A stretch of DNA of 64,000 nt from Dirofilaria immitis (Eukaryota > Nematoda > Chromadorea > Rhabditida > Onchocercidae): assembly GCA_024305405.1 (NCBI GenBank), contig JAKNDB010000103.1, positions 2,418,001 to 2,482,000 on the forward strand. The letters are read 5' to 3'. A program made the position numbers and the translations under genes. Positions 1 through 14,233 of this stretch are shown here, in pieces. The first letter of the stretch is position 1. Each line of letters starts with the position of its first letter. The notes below the pieces were generated by a model. That model was not told the origin of the DNA, made no database searches, and worked only from the letters and a program-made list of their open reading frames with translations.

Positions 1-2221
1 CAAAGTTCATCAACAGTAGTGATCGTAAGATTATAGACTATTCCTATAAATAATTAATCCATTCAAAAACTTATTATAATTCGTCAATATCGATTTATTC
101 AATTGCGAAAACTATAGATCATTTCTCATATGCAAATATAGAAGATGCTAATGTCATACTATTCTTGAATATCAAATCAATTTTATATTTTATAAAATTA
201 ATTACAGTCTGAGTTGATTCAAATTTTACATACCATTTCAATGAAAATATTAATTGATAACTAATGAATGGACCATTCATATAACTAATGAGCAACTGAT
301 AATTAATGAATGGACAAATAAGAAAACAAGAAAAATTTCTGCGTACATTTAAAGACAGATAGATGAATAGATAGATAGGTCGATATATATATATATATAT
401 ATAGGTCGATATATATATATATATATAGATATATATATATAGATTAGATAAGTAAATAGATGAATAAAGAGATAAATCGATCAATCGATAAATTAGACAG
501 ACCAATAGCTAGATAAATAGGTAGATTAGGCTGATATAGTTCATTTAATTTTATCGTGACAATGCAGTCTCAATGAGAGAGGTTTTTGGAGCATTGGAAC
601 AATTCTTTCAATAGTAACGCTACAGTATCTTATGATAAGATTTACCGTATATTCTGTTATCTTTAACGCATGACTACAGTAATGTCAAACGTCAGATCAA
701 TCTTGAAATCATCTTTTTTTTTTTTTAAATCTATATCAATGAAATTAATATGAATTTGATAATAATAATTTAATAGTTTTTACTTGATGTTGATGCTTTA
801 CACCTTTACGGTATGAAGAATTCTCAAAATTGAATAGTTTATGGAGCTTATATTTACTGAAAACATTAAAGTTATAAATATTAAATATATTGAACAATGT
901 TGTTTTAAATTAATCTCAAAATAACAGATTTCTTTTTACATACTAATGTTAATATTATACCATTAAGAAAACAAATAACAGTGACTTTCATTTTGAAAAA
1001 AAATAATTTAAATTCGCAAATCTTATAAATAACAATAAACTCATTTAATGATAATATGATTGAAATACGACAGATTCCTTTTTCTTAAATTTTTTTAAAA
1101 AATTCTAAATTTTGCTTCGTTAGAAGTATAAAATTTTAAAAGAGAATTTTATATCTATGTGTAAATCTCAATTACCGTATATTCAATAATCTGAAGTTGC
1201 AAAAAAGAAAAATGATACTTTTGATATTAATTCAAAATTGCTTTTCTACGCAAATTTCAAATCAATCATAAATTTCTACAAATTATCAGAAAAAGTGATA
1301 TTTCATTTTTTTTAAGCTATAAAGTTTTAAAGTAATATATTTTACGCAAATATTAGTAATATTTAATTAGAGAATTCTTTATTCCTATAACAACAAATTG
1401 ATTATTGTTAATAAAAGTATAAAAAAATGAGCAAAAATGGAGCGCTCAGAAATATTTTTTAGAAAAAATTGCTTGAAATTAAAAAATAAAAAAACAATAA
1501 GCAATATCATCATATTTGAAAAAAATTATTTATAAAAATTATTCGTCGATTTGCTAAAATGTCTGTATTAATTAATTTAAAAATAAATATTTTTTTCGAC
1601 AAATTTTTCGAATATTATTTCGAAAGTTTGCTTTAAAATTAAGGAAGTCATTTATTGCTGATTAAAACGTACTCTCTGATCTAATTTTTCTTCCTTTTTT
1701 TTTCTTCAATTGATGATGAAAGACAAAAAATTAGTACATGAAAACTTGTCATCGAACAACGAAAAAAAAAAGGAAAAAATCCGACGATTCGAACAACAAT
1801 AGGCAATACTATCATATTTAAAGAGATCATTCTCATTCAATTAAGTACAATTCGTAGTATCTTTCTTCTCGTCAACAGCTTCCCCTAAGCAATCATCATT
1901 TTTAACTTTATATAACAAAAATGTTTTTTGTTTAAAGATGGTCAAGTTAATTTATCTTTAGGATTTATCATGATTTAATAGCTTAAATTCATTTATTCTA
2001 GGAATATTTTCTTATATTATGACAATTTGTTGTTATTGTTTTATTAATATAATAAATAATTCAATAAGAAAATTTCAGTAAGAAACCATGATAGAAGAAA
2101 TTAATTTTTACTCTATTTTATATCAGAATATGAAAGTATTTAATTTGAATTTAAAATAATGATCTAAAGTTGCAGATCGATCTCATTTTATTAACTGAAA
2201 GGAATAAATTTATTATTTCAG
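1..2221. other. AT-rich intergenic region
   Basis: No supportable gene was seen. The stretch is AT-rich with many homopolymers and one TA microsatellite near 381-442. The minus-strand open frame over that microsatellite is only translated repeat (Tyr/Ile alternation) and is not a gene. Confidence 0.6.
381..442. repeat. TA-dinucleotide microsatellite
   Basis: Three runs of alternating TA are separated by short GGTCG and GATA-like interruptions, and GATA-like tetranucleotides flank them on both sides. Confidence 0.9.
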
Positions 2222-2227
2222 GAAATA

Positions 2228-3063
2228 ATGAATGGCATAATGCTCAATTTCATAATGTTAGTCTAAAAATTTTTAAATGAATCAGAAAATTATTGAATAA
2301 TTATAGTAATGAAATAGCAATAATATAAGAATATTTATACTACCAATTTATTTTCCTATGCTATTTCTAATGATTTTTCCATAATTATTCAAACAAAGAA
2401 GTGGTGATTAAAATATGAAATAAAATCATTATGTGATAAGAATGGTGAAAAAATAAACTTGAGTAATTTAACATGATTTTAATATTTTCTACAAAATAAA
2501 TCTTGTAACATTATGCGATTTCAGATTTTTTATCGTATTTGAAGCTATCAATGGTGTTAATTACAGAGCACGGGAGCGCAAAGGCGGACCAAAAGTAAGA
2601 ACTTAAATTTCCAAATAAAAATTACATGTAATTATTAAATGTTAAAGAAATGTGACAGATTACTATTACTATTAATATCTTCTTCAAGTGTCAAGTTTGA
2701 TTGACCTTTAAGTTGAATCATGAGGTAATTAGAAATTTTTTATACTTTAATTCTCTTAAAGTTTCAAAAAACTTATATATTACCATTTATTTGCAGTCAG
2801 TTGGTTACTTCCCTCCTGATGCATATTATCCACATTATCCTCCTCCTCATTTCTATTATCCTCCATATTATCATGGTAGATATTTCTATCATCCATATTA
2901 TTATGGACGCTTTTATTATCCTCCACTTTATTTTCCTCCATATTACGGTAGATATTTCTATTATCCTCCATATTATTATTCACGATATTTCAATACTCGT
3001 GGAAGATCTCGCGGATATGGATATGGATATCTGCCATATATCAATCAGAACAAACAGAAATGA
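2228..3063 (+). CDS. Small Tyr/Pro-rich protein, probably secreted or structural
   Basis: Family not recognised. The last exon (2797-3063) is clear: tandem YYPPYY-like and GRYFY-like motifs, then a basic Gly/Arg/Tyr tail (RGRSRGYGYGY) and a TGA stop. It follows a TTGCAG acceptor. A 28-nt exon (2567-2594) ends at AAAA|GTAAGA and encodes a dibasic stretch, ARERKGGPK, in the right phase. A candidate first exon (2228-2256, MNGIMLNFI) lies seven bases after TTATTTCAG and ends in the phase the 28-nt exon needs, so the three exons give a continuous 107-residue frame. The hydrophobic start is short for a signal peptide, so another upstream exon may exist. Tyr/Pro-rich proteins of this kind in nematodes include cuticle, eggshell and sheath components that can be crosslinked through tyrosine; applying that here is inference. 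The opposite-strand Asn/Met-rich frame is a shadow. Confidence 0.6.
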
Positions 3064-6000
3064 GATATCCCATACAACAGCCTTTAACGGTAAAATTTCT
3101 TTAAAAAAAAGTCAAAAAAATTTAAAAGGAAATATGTTGAAATAGCCAATATTGGTTAAATTCAAATTATCAGAAATTTTAACTTTGAAATTAATAATTT
3201 ATTATCACATAGTTTATTTGAAATTTTTAGATTTCTTTCATTTCAGCTTTTTCTGAAATTTGCAAATTTTACGTTGATTATTGGCTGTTTGCTGCCTGGA
3301 ATTGTTCATTGATAATTAATTTAACTGCTTTTGTTATTATTATTATTATTCAAATTGATATTTTAATATGATTTTTATTCCTCATTGATTAATGATTGTA
3401 TGTAAATCCACTATCTTTTCATTGTTGTTTCATTGAATATTGACAGTGTACTAGATAGATGTCCAATCAAAAATTTTTTAAAAAGAATCTTTTGTCCGAA
3501 TGATATGCTAACAATGAAACAAACGGATGATATGTTGAAAAATAAATCAAAAAATGAGTGGTTTTGTTGAATATAGGTTTGTAAACGACAATCCCGAAGT
3601 TGAATTCCTCAAACTTGTATTATGTGTGATGTGATATTGATTGATTTTACTTCGGAATGTATATTATATTCATTTGGATCCTATGTAATTAACAGTTAAA
3701 GATAAGCCATCTCATTTATTCATTGGAATAAAGAAATAAAAGATAAACTAAATTATACATTAAAATAATTTCATTTTATTATATCGTCAGTTAGATCAAA
3801 TAAACTATCTAGAATGCGAAACATTATAGATACTTTATCTCTTATTAATATAAATATCAGGATGCCACAATCAGAATTCAAACAAGAATAATTATCGAAC
3901 ACTGATATTTAATTTTGATATGTATCCATCCTAAAGTGTATATAAACTTTCATCAAATAAATCGGACGAAATTAGAAATTCCTATTGAAAAGTTTAAATA
4001 ATTTATTAACAATTATTATATTGTTCGATATTTTATTATTTTACTAAGCAATCCAATTATATCTTCTGAACATTTTTGAGTATACGACATAGTTTTTTAA
4101 GTAAATAGAAAGTCATGCATCAGTGAAACTATTATGATCTATGAATCATGCTGATCATTAATTTTATCAGTAATTCGTGCATACCACATTTACTTAATCA
4201 AGAAACTAATGACTATCGCCTGCATACATTATAGAAAAATTGATGATATTGCACTGCTTTCGAATACCTAATTAATTTCAATATATAACTAAAAAAAAAA
4301 AAGGAAAAGGAGTCTCCAACGCAACGTAACAAATGAATGTTATATTGATATTGAGATTTAAACACATCCGCCATTTGATTTCTTCATTATATCGTACTTG
4401 AAGAATTTCAAAGATTGGTTAAATTCTTTTAAAATTAAAAATATCATTTATTTGCTTCATTGGGGAGAACAAAAATTTTTTCCGTTATCGATGTAAAGGT
4501 TCAAAAAAAATTGGCTTATAGCCTACCTTCTAATTACTAAAATCCTCCCAAAATAATAGCTCTAAATATGAGTGGTTGAGAATTTATAAAAATTAATATA
4601 TACAGGTCGTTAATTGTCTGTTGCAATCTGACTGTAGTTAATTAATTAGTTAATTGACAACTGATAATCAAATAGTGGATATTGCTTAATATTACTATGT
4701 ATCACGAATTTAAAATATTAATTCACTTGATTATGTTATCATTTATAAAATGAATTCAGATTGAATGCCGAATTTTACTGCAAAAATTGCTAGAAGAAAC
4801 AAACTGCGTGATTGAAAAAAGATGAGAAAATTATGGCAAATAATATAACTTAAAATCATAAAATCATTTACTTCGTTAATACAAACCGAAAATTTTTGAT
4901 TCCACATTTAATAAAATATTAACTAATATTAATGAAATTCGAAAAAACAAAATGAGTTAAAATTTTTAGATAATATAGAAACAAAAACAATTAATGAATT
5001 TTTGAATCAAAATTTATTATATATTAACATCCCATTAAATGAATGAATAATGAAATACCAATTAATTTAAAATATGTCTAAAGACTTTTTAACCACTAGA
5101 CTTCTCTTTTTTATATGAATTTAAAATTAAAAATGAATTTTATTTAAAATTATTTGCAACACTATATTATTCATTTTTCACAAGCTGAAATTAAAAAACT
5201 GTCAATTATTTGACAGGAAATGATTTTCATAAGAAAAAATAATTTGAAATCCTAATTAGTTTGAAATGATAATTTTATATCTTGCTCTTTCTAATTTTCT
5301 TAAAAAGCCTATGGATCAAACTAATTATCAATCAATTGTTGCATAATTTGTGATATACGTACAATTGTTGAAATAGTTATCAATTATGTTTTTTTCAAAG
5401 TTCAATCTACGAAAATGAATAATACAGTGCGTTGCAAATAAATATGAATAAAATTAAGAATAAAGAAAAAAGACGATACTTTTCTTTTTTACAAAATTTA
5501 CATTTTTACCAAACTAAAACATTAAAGCTATTTTCGAGAAGTAAATCTTTGATTGATAAATTTTTGAAATTAATTAGCAAAATAATTTTTTTACAACTAA
5601 ACGATGAATAAAACGACAATCACGTTATGAAATAATTAATAGAAACATAAATTATATTATTATGAAAGTTATTATCTTTTTCAATATTGCTTTTCTCTCA
5701 ACAATAAATAATTAGTAATGAATAATCATAACGATAATAATTATCACTTATTGAATTCTCCTTTCTATTTTAAAAGTGAATTGCATAAAAAAGTATTGGA
5801 ATTGGTTTCTAATTAAAATGGTTAAAGGAATTTTAAAGAGCATTTCTGACAATCAAGAAAGTGAAAGCTACAAATTAATAGATGAACATTTTATGAATCA
5901 TTTAAATAAAATAAAAAAATAGAGACTTTCTAAAAAGTCACCGTATGCAATTAATTTGTAGCAAATTTTTTCCACCAATTATTAATAATAGTTCTAAAAA

Positions 6001-9000
6001 GGGATTGGTTAATTTTACTTTCTTAATGTTCCAGAATATTTGATAACACCAAAAATTAAGAATGAAAAACGCTAGTGTCATTTATTTCATGTGTAAAATC
6101 AAATTTGTCCATTTCATGAAAAGATTATTCTAAATAAAATTGATGTGCAACATTCTGAACTTTCCAATTTTTGACCCTTATATTTTTATAAGAAATAGTA
6201 TTTTAAATGCTTTCCAATCTAATTTCAATTTTTGCACAAACAAAAAAATTCTGACTCATCACAAGTGTAAAAATTGCATTCGTAATTTTATTGTTTATGC
6301 ATATCATTGTTATTTTGCCATTATTATTACCCTTACTTCATTTATTATAATTTTTATATGATACTTGAAAATAACTTATAAAATTATTATTTGATAAATA
6401 TCATAAAGATGAAATTACGGATGCAATTTATGCATTTACTGAAGAATTTTAGGATAATTCCTGCGTTATGTGCATTTACTGTTGGTATACAGAAATTTAA
6501 AATTGTGAGAATATTTTTCACAGATTTTATTGCATGAAGGGATGAAATATTTATTCGATTTGTTGAATATTTAAGAACACAAAATGTAGGAAAATTTTTC
6601 TTCTTTACGAGAGATATTTCAGGTATGTAACTTATTTTGTTGTAGTCTCGAACTTAAATAATTATACTTTCGATTGTAAAAGAATCGGTCATGATGGATT
6701 TTCTTACGATAATAATTACGTTGAACAAAATGAGCAAAAAAATGTTAACAACGCGAAGAATGAAAGATGAGAATGAGATTAGCTAGAAGAATGATAATTA
6801 GATAGACTTAGATAGACTGAATAGACAAAGAGCAAATATTGTTTGATTGCTGATCTCATTCTCGACTTCCATTTTAACTTTTGTAATTTCCTTCATAACC
6901 ACTGCTTGAAACATGTCAATTGACCGCGAGAAATTCATTTTTATATCGTTGATTCTGTCGTTATGGTGGGCGGTGGCTTACTATACATTAGTTATTAGAA
7001 TAAAGAATGAGAGATGGACAATATTCACATACAGAAAATCTCGATCGTTGCAACATTTCAGACAATTAGAATAGATTTCAACATTTATATATTGCACGTA
7101 AGCTTTTTATAGGAACAAGGAGAAGAATTAAGCAAATGATCCGAGGATCAAGAAGAGAAAAGATAAACAATTAGATATCGCAACATTCAAAATTGATAAA
7201 TCAAATTAAATTAATAAAACAAAGTAAAATCTGAATAAGCAATCTAAAGAAAAAACGAAAAAACAGAAAATAATCTAATTTAATTTGATGATAAAATTAT
7301 CGTCATTAAATTGACTGATGTTTATCACAAAGAATCTAACACCTATTATCAATATCATTGTGATTTAAAACATTATCAGCAACTGCTTCATACTTGAAGA
7401 AAAATAGGTCCCTCATGTCGGAAAACCAAAATAAATTACAGTGCACATATACCCAAATGATAAACCTTTTCACATAACTCATCATCTAAACAGATGCGAC
7501 ATTTATTTCTTCACTTTCCAATTCTACTTTTGTTTCATGAATTATTGCAAAGTTATTATGATATTAATTAATGCACAGTTTTGCTTTGCGAGTAATCGGA
7601 TTATGATTCGGCACTTTTAAGAGCCTATCGAGTTTGCTTCTGAATGCATTCATTTGAACTAGAGGCTCATTCGCAATAAATTTAACTCTGAGGAAAGTCA
7701 TTTAGTTAATCTAAACGCTAGATTTATTATAAAATACAAGACAGATTTCTGGGCTTTATTTGCAAATTTTATTTTCGGGCCATTTTAGTGGTTTCGTGAT
7801 TAATCATATCAGAAAATTACAATTGATAATTGATTCTTATTCTTTATTTTAACTTCAGATTCCTCCCGACAACAACACACACATCTTATTTTTGACGACG
7901 AGCTTTTTCTTCATTTTCTTTTGTCTGCTAAAATATTCCTTTATATCCAATATTAGCATATATATATTTAATGAATAAGAAAATCATTATTGGCTTACGT
8001 GACATTTCGAAAGTAACGAACGATAAATATTGTTATTGATGGGATATGATAGAATGAAGTAATGATTAATGGTAAAGAAATAGAAGAGTCATTATTCCAC
8101 ACATTGAGAAGAGATGACGATGAAGTACATGGAAAGAGAAAAAGCAGAATACGAATAGTTATTAGAAGGATTATCATTTATCCAATTATGACATCGAATT
8201 ATGTTCATTAATATTATCGATGCTGTAAAGAAAAGGAAGGAAACGATGTGAAATATGAAAACTTCGACTACTGTAATAGAATGTTAGTGTTCGTTTCAGT
8301 GTTTAGGCTTTCACTCATTCATTTGTGTATTATTTTTGTGGATTGATTTTGAAGCTTCATCTACATTACTTTTTTAAAGCAAGCGTGTAGTTCTTTATAA
8401 TACGTGTAGTTTTTATAATGAAATTTTGAAATAGGTTTTATATTAAAGAATGTATTCATTCTTTTTTTTCACTTTCTTTCACACACGATCATGACGTCTT
8501 TTCTTCTTACATTTTCACGACTTCGTTTTCTCTTTTTATCTTTCGAAATTCTTTGAATCTTTAACGACGATTCCTGTAGCTATAATTATTATAACTATAA
8601 TTCAAAGATTTCTCTTACTTCGATTAAATGACCTTTTGTATGCTCTTTACCCTTTGGTAATCACTATTTTCTTGATAATTTTTGCAATTCTCGCAACCTT
8701 TGCATTTCTGACAGTATTTACTGCTAGGATCCCTATAATTCCTTTATAATATATTATTTTATTAAATATCATTTTATAAATGAATAAGGACGATTTTTTC
8801 TTTCAGTCTTGCGATATATCCCATAATGAGACAATTTGGATTAATGGACGATAACGACAAAATAAGGCAATGATATATGTGGAAATCATTAAAAATCATT
8901 ATGATTAATGAGATATACGTGCAAATCTAGGATATAACGTGCAGGAATGAAGAGATTCTGTTGATACCATTCTATTTTAGTCATATTTGTTTTATCAACG

Positions 9001-9719
9001 AATATGTGCAAAAGGATGAGAAACAGAAATTTTCTCTTTCTTCTACTTTTTCATTAGTATATAAATTTGGTGAATAATAGAATGATTATATCCTACAATG
9101 TTACTTTGAAGACGATGACAAATGTATTTGTTTATTTACTACTGCTGATAAGGTACTGTAGGATGAGACAATGACTAATGCGGAAGAAGAAGAAATGGGT
9201 TATTCTTTCTATATGCATTACGAAGGAATGATTACGGAATACATTCAAGTTTAAGGTTTGGAGTAGAAAGAAAAAGAGATTCGGACAGTATAATAGGATT
9301 ATCATTTTCTTTCTATTTAATTAGGTTGTGGAAGTAGGAAAGGAAAGATGTAGAATAAGAGCTTCGATTACTGTAATGCTAATGCTAATCAGAAGAGATC
9401 ACTTATTCTAGATTCTACATTGTAGTGATGCGGATATTTGGAAATATCTTGAAGAATGCTGATATCAATAGAATAACAAAAGTGGTGAAAATATTGAGTT
9501 AAGAAAAAAAGTTTTTGATTGATATGATTGATTATTTCAAATTAATATTGAGAAAAACGGCAACAATTGATACAGAATAATATCATCATTTTACTTGCTT
9601 TTTAATTGTATTTACCATTTCGAAATTTATGACAAGAAGAAGAACAAAGGGATGAGTAGTGAGAGTTTAGGTTAGAACAATTAAGTTTTGATTGTATCTT
9701 ATTTTAAGAACAGAATTAT

Positions 9720-9866
9720 CGGTTACAGAAGTCGATTTTGGCAACTAAAACAAAGTATAAATTATGAATTGTATTCATAGATATTACCGAAACGAAATAT
9801 AAATTACGCATTACATTCGTAATTATTACCAAAATAAATACTAAACTTCATTAAGGAACATTTTGA
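9720..9866. repeat. Dispersed repeat, copy 1
   Basis: Starts near GGTTACAGAAGTCGATT and continues through ATAAATTATGAATTGTATTC and ATTACCGAAACGAAATATAA to an ACATTTTGAT end. A second, slightly diverged copy in the same orientation lies at 11638-11791. No coding frame or terminal inverted repeat was seen. Confidence 0.8.
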
Positions 9867-11637
9867 TCTTATGTATGGTTTACTCGGTTATGACCTCCTT
9901 TAATTTCTATTTTAGGCTGGCAAAAACAGTTTTAAAATCCCGAAAACTATTTCCAACTTTTTTTGCTTTAAATATTACGTATCCTACGATACGATATTTT
10001 CTATTTAGAATTTTCTGCTTATTTCGCAGCATTTTATATAATGAATGAGAGTTTTCAATAGTTTAAAAAATTTCCAAAAATACTAAAAAAATTGAACGAT
10101 ATTTTAATTATACTAAGTTAAGAACCACGAACATTACTATTAATGTTACTATATTTTATACTTTCTTCTAGTGAAAATACATATGATCTAAATTTTTGAG
10201 ATATCGTTATCATCAAGCAAGCGATTGGAGAATCGGCGAAGATGATGTGAAAAACGTAACTATACTTCATTCTTGTTTAAAAAGATTGATGATTATTTCA
10301 TTTCATTTTATCGTTTAGAAAACTTAATCCTAATTTTTAATGTCATTGCTTTGAAACTTATAAGAAGATAAATGGAAAAAGTCAACGTGAGTATATGCAT
10401 AAATGCAAAATGCATTTTAACATTATGTCTTTCTTCTGAAATCTATTTGCAAAATTGAAATAAGAAATTAAAGAGATACTGTGATTTGTTGTAGGATTTA
10501 AGAAAAATTGTATGAAAATGGCAATGAACAGCAAAGTACGATTGGATGAAAAAATACAATCATTTTTTATTGCTGTAAGTATTTAATTGCAAAGTAATAA
10601 TTGCTGAACATCAAAATAGAAAAAGAAAATATTTGAAAATTTTATCAATTTCAACAATAAAATATAAAATTAAAAATAAATCTGATTATATTGGATAACA
10701 ACTTGCTAACTATTTAACAATTTTAATTATATCGTTTAAGCTGAATTTACGAATAAATAAACAAAATTATGAAAAATTTCGCTATTTTTTATTTTTATTT
10801 TCTGCTCATTTCTTAAAGAAATACATTAAATTTTCTTGATAGATATGCGTAACACAGTTATTAAGATGATGGTAATGTTATCTGAAAAATATATTGAAAA
10901 GTAATCGTAAATTAATAAATATGTATGAAATATTTTGCTTTATAGAATAATTCTGCCTTATCTTTATCATTAAAGAAAGGTATTTTCTCGAGATATATCA
11001 ATCGACAATGGTGATTTGAAGTCATAAAACAGAGCGATGAATGAAAAACAAATGTTAAAGGTAGCTAGAATGGCTAATCTGATAGAAAATTCATAAATAA
11101 AACGAATGAGTTGTCAAAATAAAAGTTTATGTAACATTTCCTGATTATAAATATCAGTACATAATTGAAAACAATGTTAAAAAAGTGAATCATTATTTAC
11201 TTTCAGAGAAATTTTTACCACAAAAAAGTTGTTTTACTACAAAGATGCTAATCACTGTAATGAATGCTATCGAAAAAACTCAAGTTTGTTTATCATTTCA
11301 ACGATACGACATAACTGTTTACATTTATCACGGATATCATTGGAAGTTTTCATTTAATATTCATGCTAATTTAGTTATTTGGGAAAATATTTTTCTACTT
11401 GCTTTAAAAGGCATAATCTTCTCCATCCTTACAAAAAGTTTCAGGTATTTGTTTGTTTGTTGATTAACAAGTAGAAATACAAAAGTATGAAGAAAATCTT
11501 TCAATTCATTCTTTCTTGAAAATTTTATTCATCGAAAAATCTAAGCTAATTTAGCTAAAATTGTAATTATTTTTCTAATTCAATAAATATTCTGCAAAAT
11601 GAAATTTTTAGGAAGATAACTTTGCTCACGGTGTTAT

Positions 11638-11791
11638 GGGTTACAGAAGTCGATTCAGGCAACTAAAACAAAACATAAATTATGAATTGTATTCATAGAC
11701 ATTACCGAAACGAAATATAAATTACGCATTGCATTCGTAATATTGTCAAAATAAAATATAAATTCTAAATTTTATTCAGAAACATTTTGAT
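11638..11791. repeat. Dispersed repeat, copy 2
   Basis: Direct-orientation copy of the 9720-9866 element with scattered substitutions and short indels. The two copies are about 1.8 kb apart with unrelated sequence between them. Confidence 0.8.
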
Positions 11792-13846
11792 TAAATTAAT
11801 CGATTAATAGGCTAAAATGGCCTACAGCTATTGCTTCTGAAACTTTTTTCATTCGTTATTCATTGTGAATGACTAGAAAATTTGGCAATGATCATTTTAA
11901 ATTTCAAAAATTTTGGTGTTCTGATTAATATAAACAAATTATAAATCCATCTTAGGGTCTAAATGCACGTTTTCCGGTTTTCAATTAATACTCCATTCTT
12001 ATGCATCCTTAGTATTTATAATAATTGTTGATATACGTACATCTAAGCTACAGAAGGATAATGTTGCTCTAACCTTCATGTATTGATCGTATTTCATTGA
12101 ATCATTCAATTTAGGATTTACTAAAATATATATTGCAAATATTTAAAAAATATATTTCCTTATACTTTTATAATTAATGCATTTTACTACCGATTCATAA
12201 CTATTATGGATTTTTGGTTGATTCAATGAGAAATTTATTCTTATTTGAATAAACTATTTAGTTCAATTTCTAAATTTTAGATTCGTTCAAAGATTCTGAT
12301 AATTAATCATGTTAGCATATATGATAGACAATGTTGTTAGATTCATACCCTATTGATGTGATAACGATTAAATTCTTATCATTTTGCATTTTAGATTTTT
12401 TTCGTAGTAAGTACAAATCATTAAATTTTACTTACATATTAATTATTTGACTATCCGATTGCGCAGCAATACAAATTGGTATTCTGCTTAATTAATATTT
12501 GGAATATAATTTTAATTAAAAGCCTAATAATTAATATATTTAAAATATAATTTTTTAGCTTAATAATTAATATTTAGAATACAATTTTAATTAAAAAAAG
12601 AAACGTATCAATGCTTAAAGTTTTTATATGAATGATTTTCACTAACAAGAATAATTAACTTTATCTGCTCTTTATGAATTTTTGAAAAATTAATTCGAAA
12701 ATTTTCAAAATAAGTAATATTATTTGGATTTTTTTAAATTAAATAACCATTGATGAATTTTGAAGTTCTATTACAGATATTATAAATTGTGACAAAATTT
12801 ACTTACCTGTTGAAATTCGATTACACACTGCTATGTTCTTCTTCTATGTGGAAACATATCATTGAAATAAAGATTTAATTAAAGTTAGTTTTTATAAATC
12901 AAATTGATATATTTATTATATATATTCATCGCATACGACACAAAGATATATATATCGTTCTTCTGAAGATTAGTTGATGGTAAATATACTGTTTAAGATT
13001 TAAAGAAATACATCAAATTATTAATCAAATTGATTGATATTGATTGATAAGAAGAATTTTATAGTAGAATGATGCTAATATCATCAATATTCGTTGGGAA
13101 TAAAAAATTCTTAATAATTAAAATTTTTACAATTGATTTCTTTCAATAGTATAAAACTAAAATTTTCCATAGTTATAGAAAATATTAGCGAAGGAGGCAA
13201 TGTCGTCGAGGAGATGGGAAAAAATGGAAGATATTACTGTAATGAGAAAATTACACAACTCACTAAATTTCGTTTCTTTTCATAAAAGTAATTGGAATGG
13301 TTTTGTCTAAAATTAAAATTATCACTTTGTTTAGCGAAATTAATTAATCAAAAATTTTAACGATAATCGTCTTATGTTAAAATATTGACTTTGAACTTAA
13401 ATTTTGCAACCAATAGCAATATAGTCAATTATTTTCAAGTAATCTTTTCGAGATGAAATTATTGCAACATGGTAACGTAATGTCTCAATCTTCATATGAA
13501 TATAATCAGATCATCATTAATCAATCTTTCTGATTCTTAAAATTATAATATTTAAATTGAAATTATAAATTAAATTGTTAAATTTTCATATCTATGAATT
13601 TCTTGCAAATAAATACACTTTTATTTATTTATTTATTTATTTCTAATTATATTAAGAGAAAATTCGAATTGAATAAATAAATCATTAAGATTTACAAAAA
13701 TTAAAATTCATTTAATTCATTTCATTGCATTTCCATTTTTTTATACGACGAAACTTTTTTAGAAATTTTTTTCTTACTTGATATATTATTTTGATTTATT
13801 TCAAATTATGCAATAACATAATGAAATAGACATATCTCAAAATCGG

Positions 13847-13919
13847 CAAAATTCTTTCTCGAATTTTTTGAAATAATTTTTCAAAATTGGTGGAGTAAAT
13901 TTGCTATTGCAAGAATGCA
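13847..13919. repeat. Exact 73 bp direct repeat, copy 1
   Basis: The 73 bases from CAAAATTCTTTCTCG to GCAAGAATGCA recur without a visible mismatch at 14161-14233. Confidence 0.9.
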
Positions 13920-14160
13920 AGCAATAATTTGTATAGACGTTTTTGTTCAGAATTTGCAGTACCTTTCAGTATATTCAATGTTCTATATTATGATATAAAT
14001 TGAATATCGAAAGAATATAATCACAAACTAGTAAATTAAGTAAATTAATTAATAATTATTAATTAATCTTTGGGAAATTCCTGATGCAAATATAGTTGAA
14101 TAAATTGTGAGCATTATATTTTTTAAATAATTTCTTTATCAATCAGATCTCTCATTAAAT

Positions 14161-14233
14161 CAAAATTCTTTCTCGAATTTTTTGAAATAATTTTTCAAAA
14201 TTGGTGGAGTAAATTTGCTATTGCAAGAATGCA
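14161..14233. repeat. Exact 73 bp direct repeat, copy 2
   Basis: Identical to 13847-13919. The spacing is 314 bp start to start. Identity in a region where other repeats are diverged points to a recent duplication or gene conversion. Confidence 0.9.

Noticed and set aside
2780..2983. Minus-strand Asn/Met/Asp-rich frame
   Set aside because: Antisense shadow of the Tyr/Pro-rich exon.
7995..9390. Possible tandem duplication of about 1.1 kb (8040-8290 against 9170-9390)
   Set aside because: Only short blocks match (for example AGGATTATCATTT and CTTCGA-TACTGTAAT); similarity is too weak by eye in AT-rich DNA.
11185..11463. 92-residue plus-strand open frame
   Set aside because: No recognisable motif, no splice context, composition like surrounding AT-rich noise.
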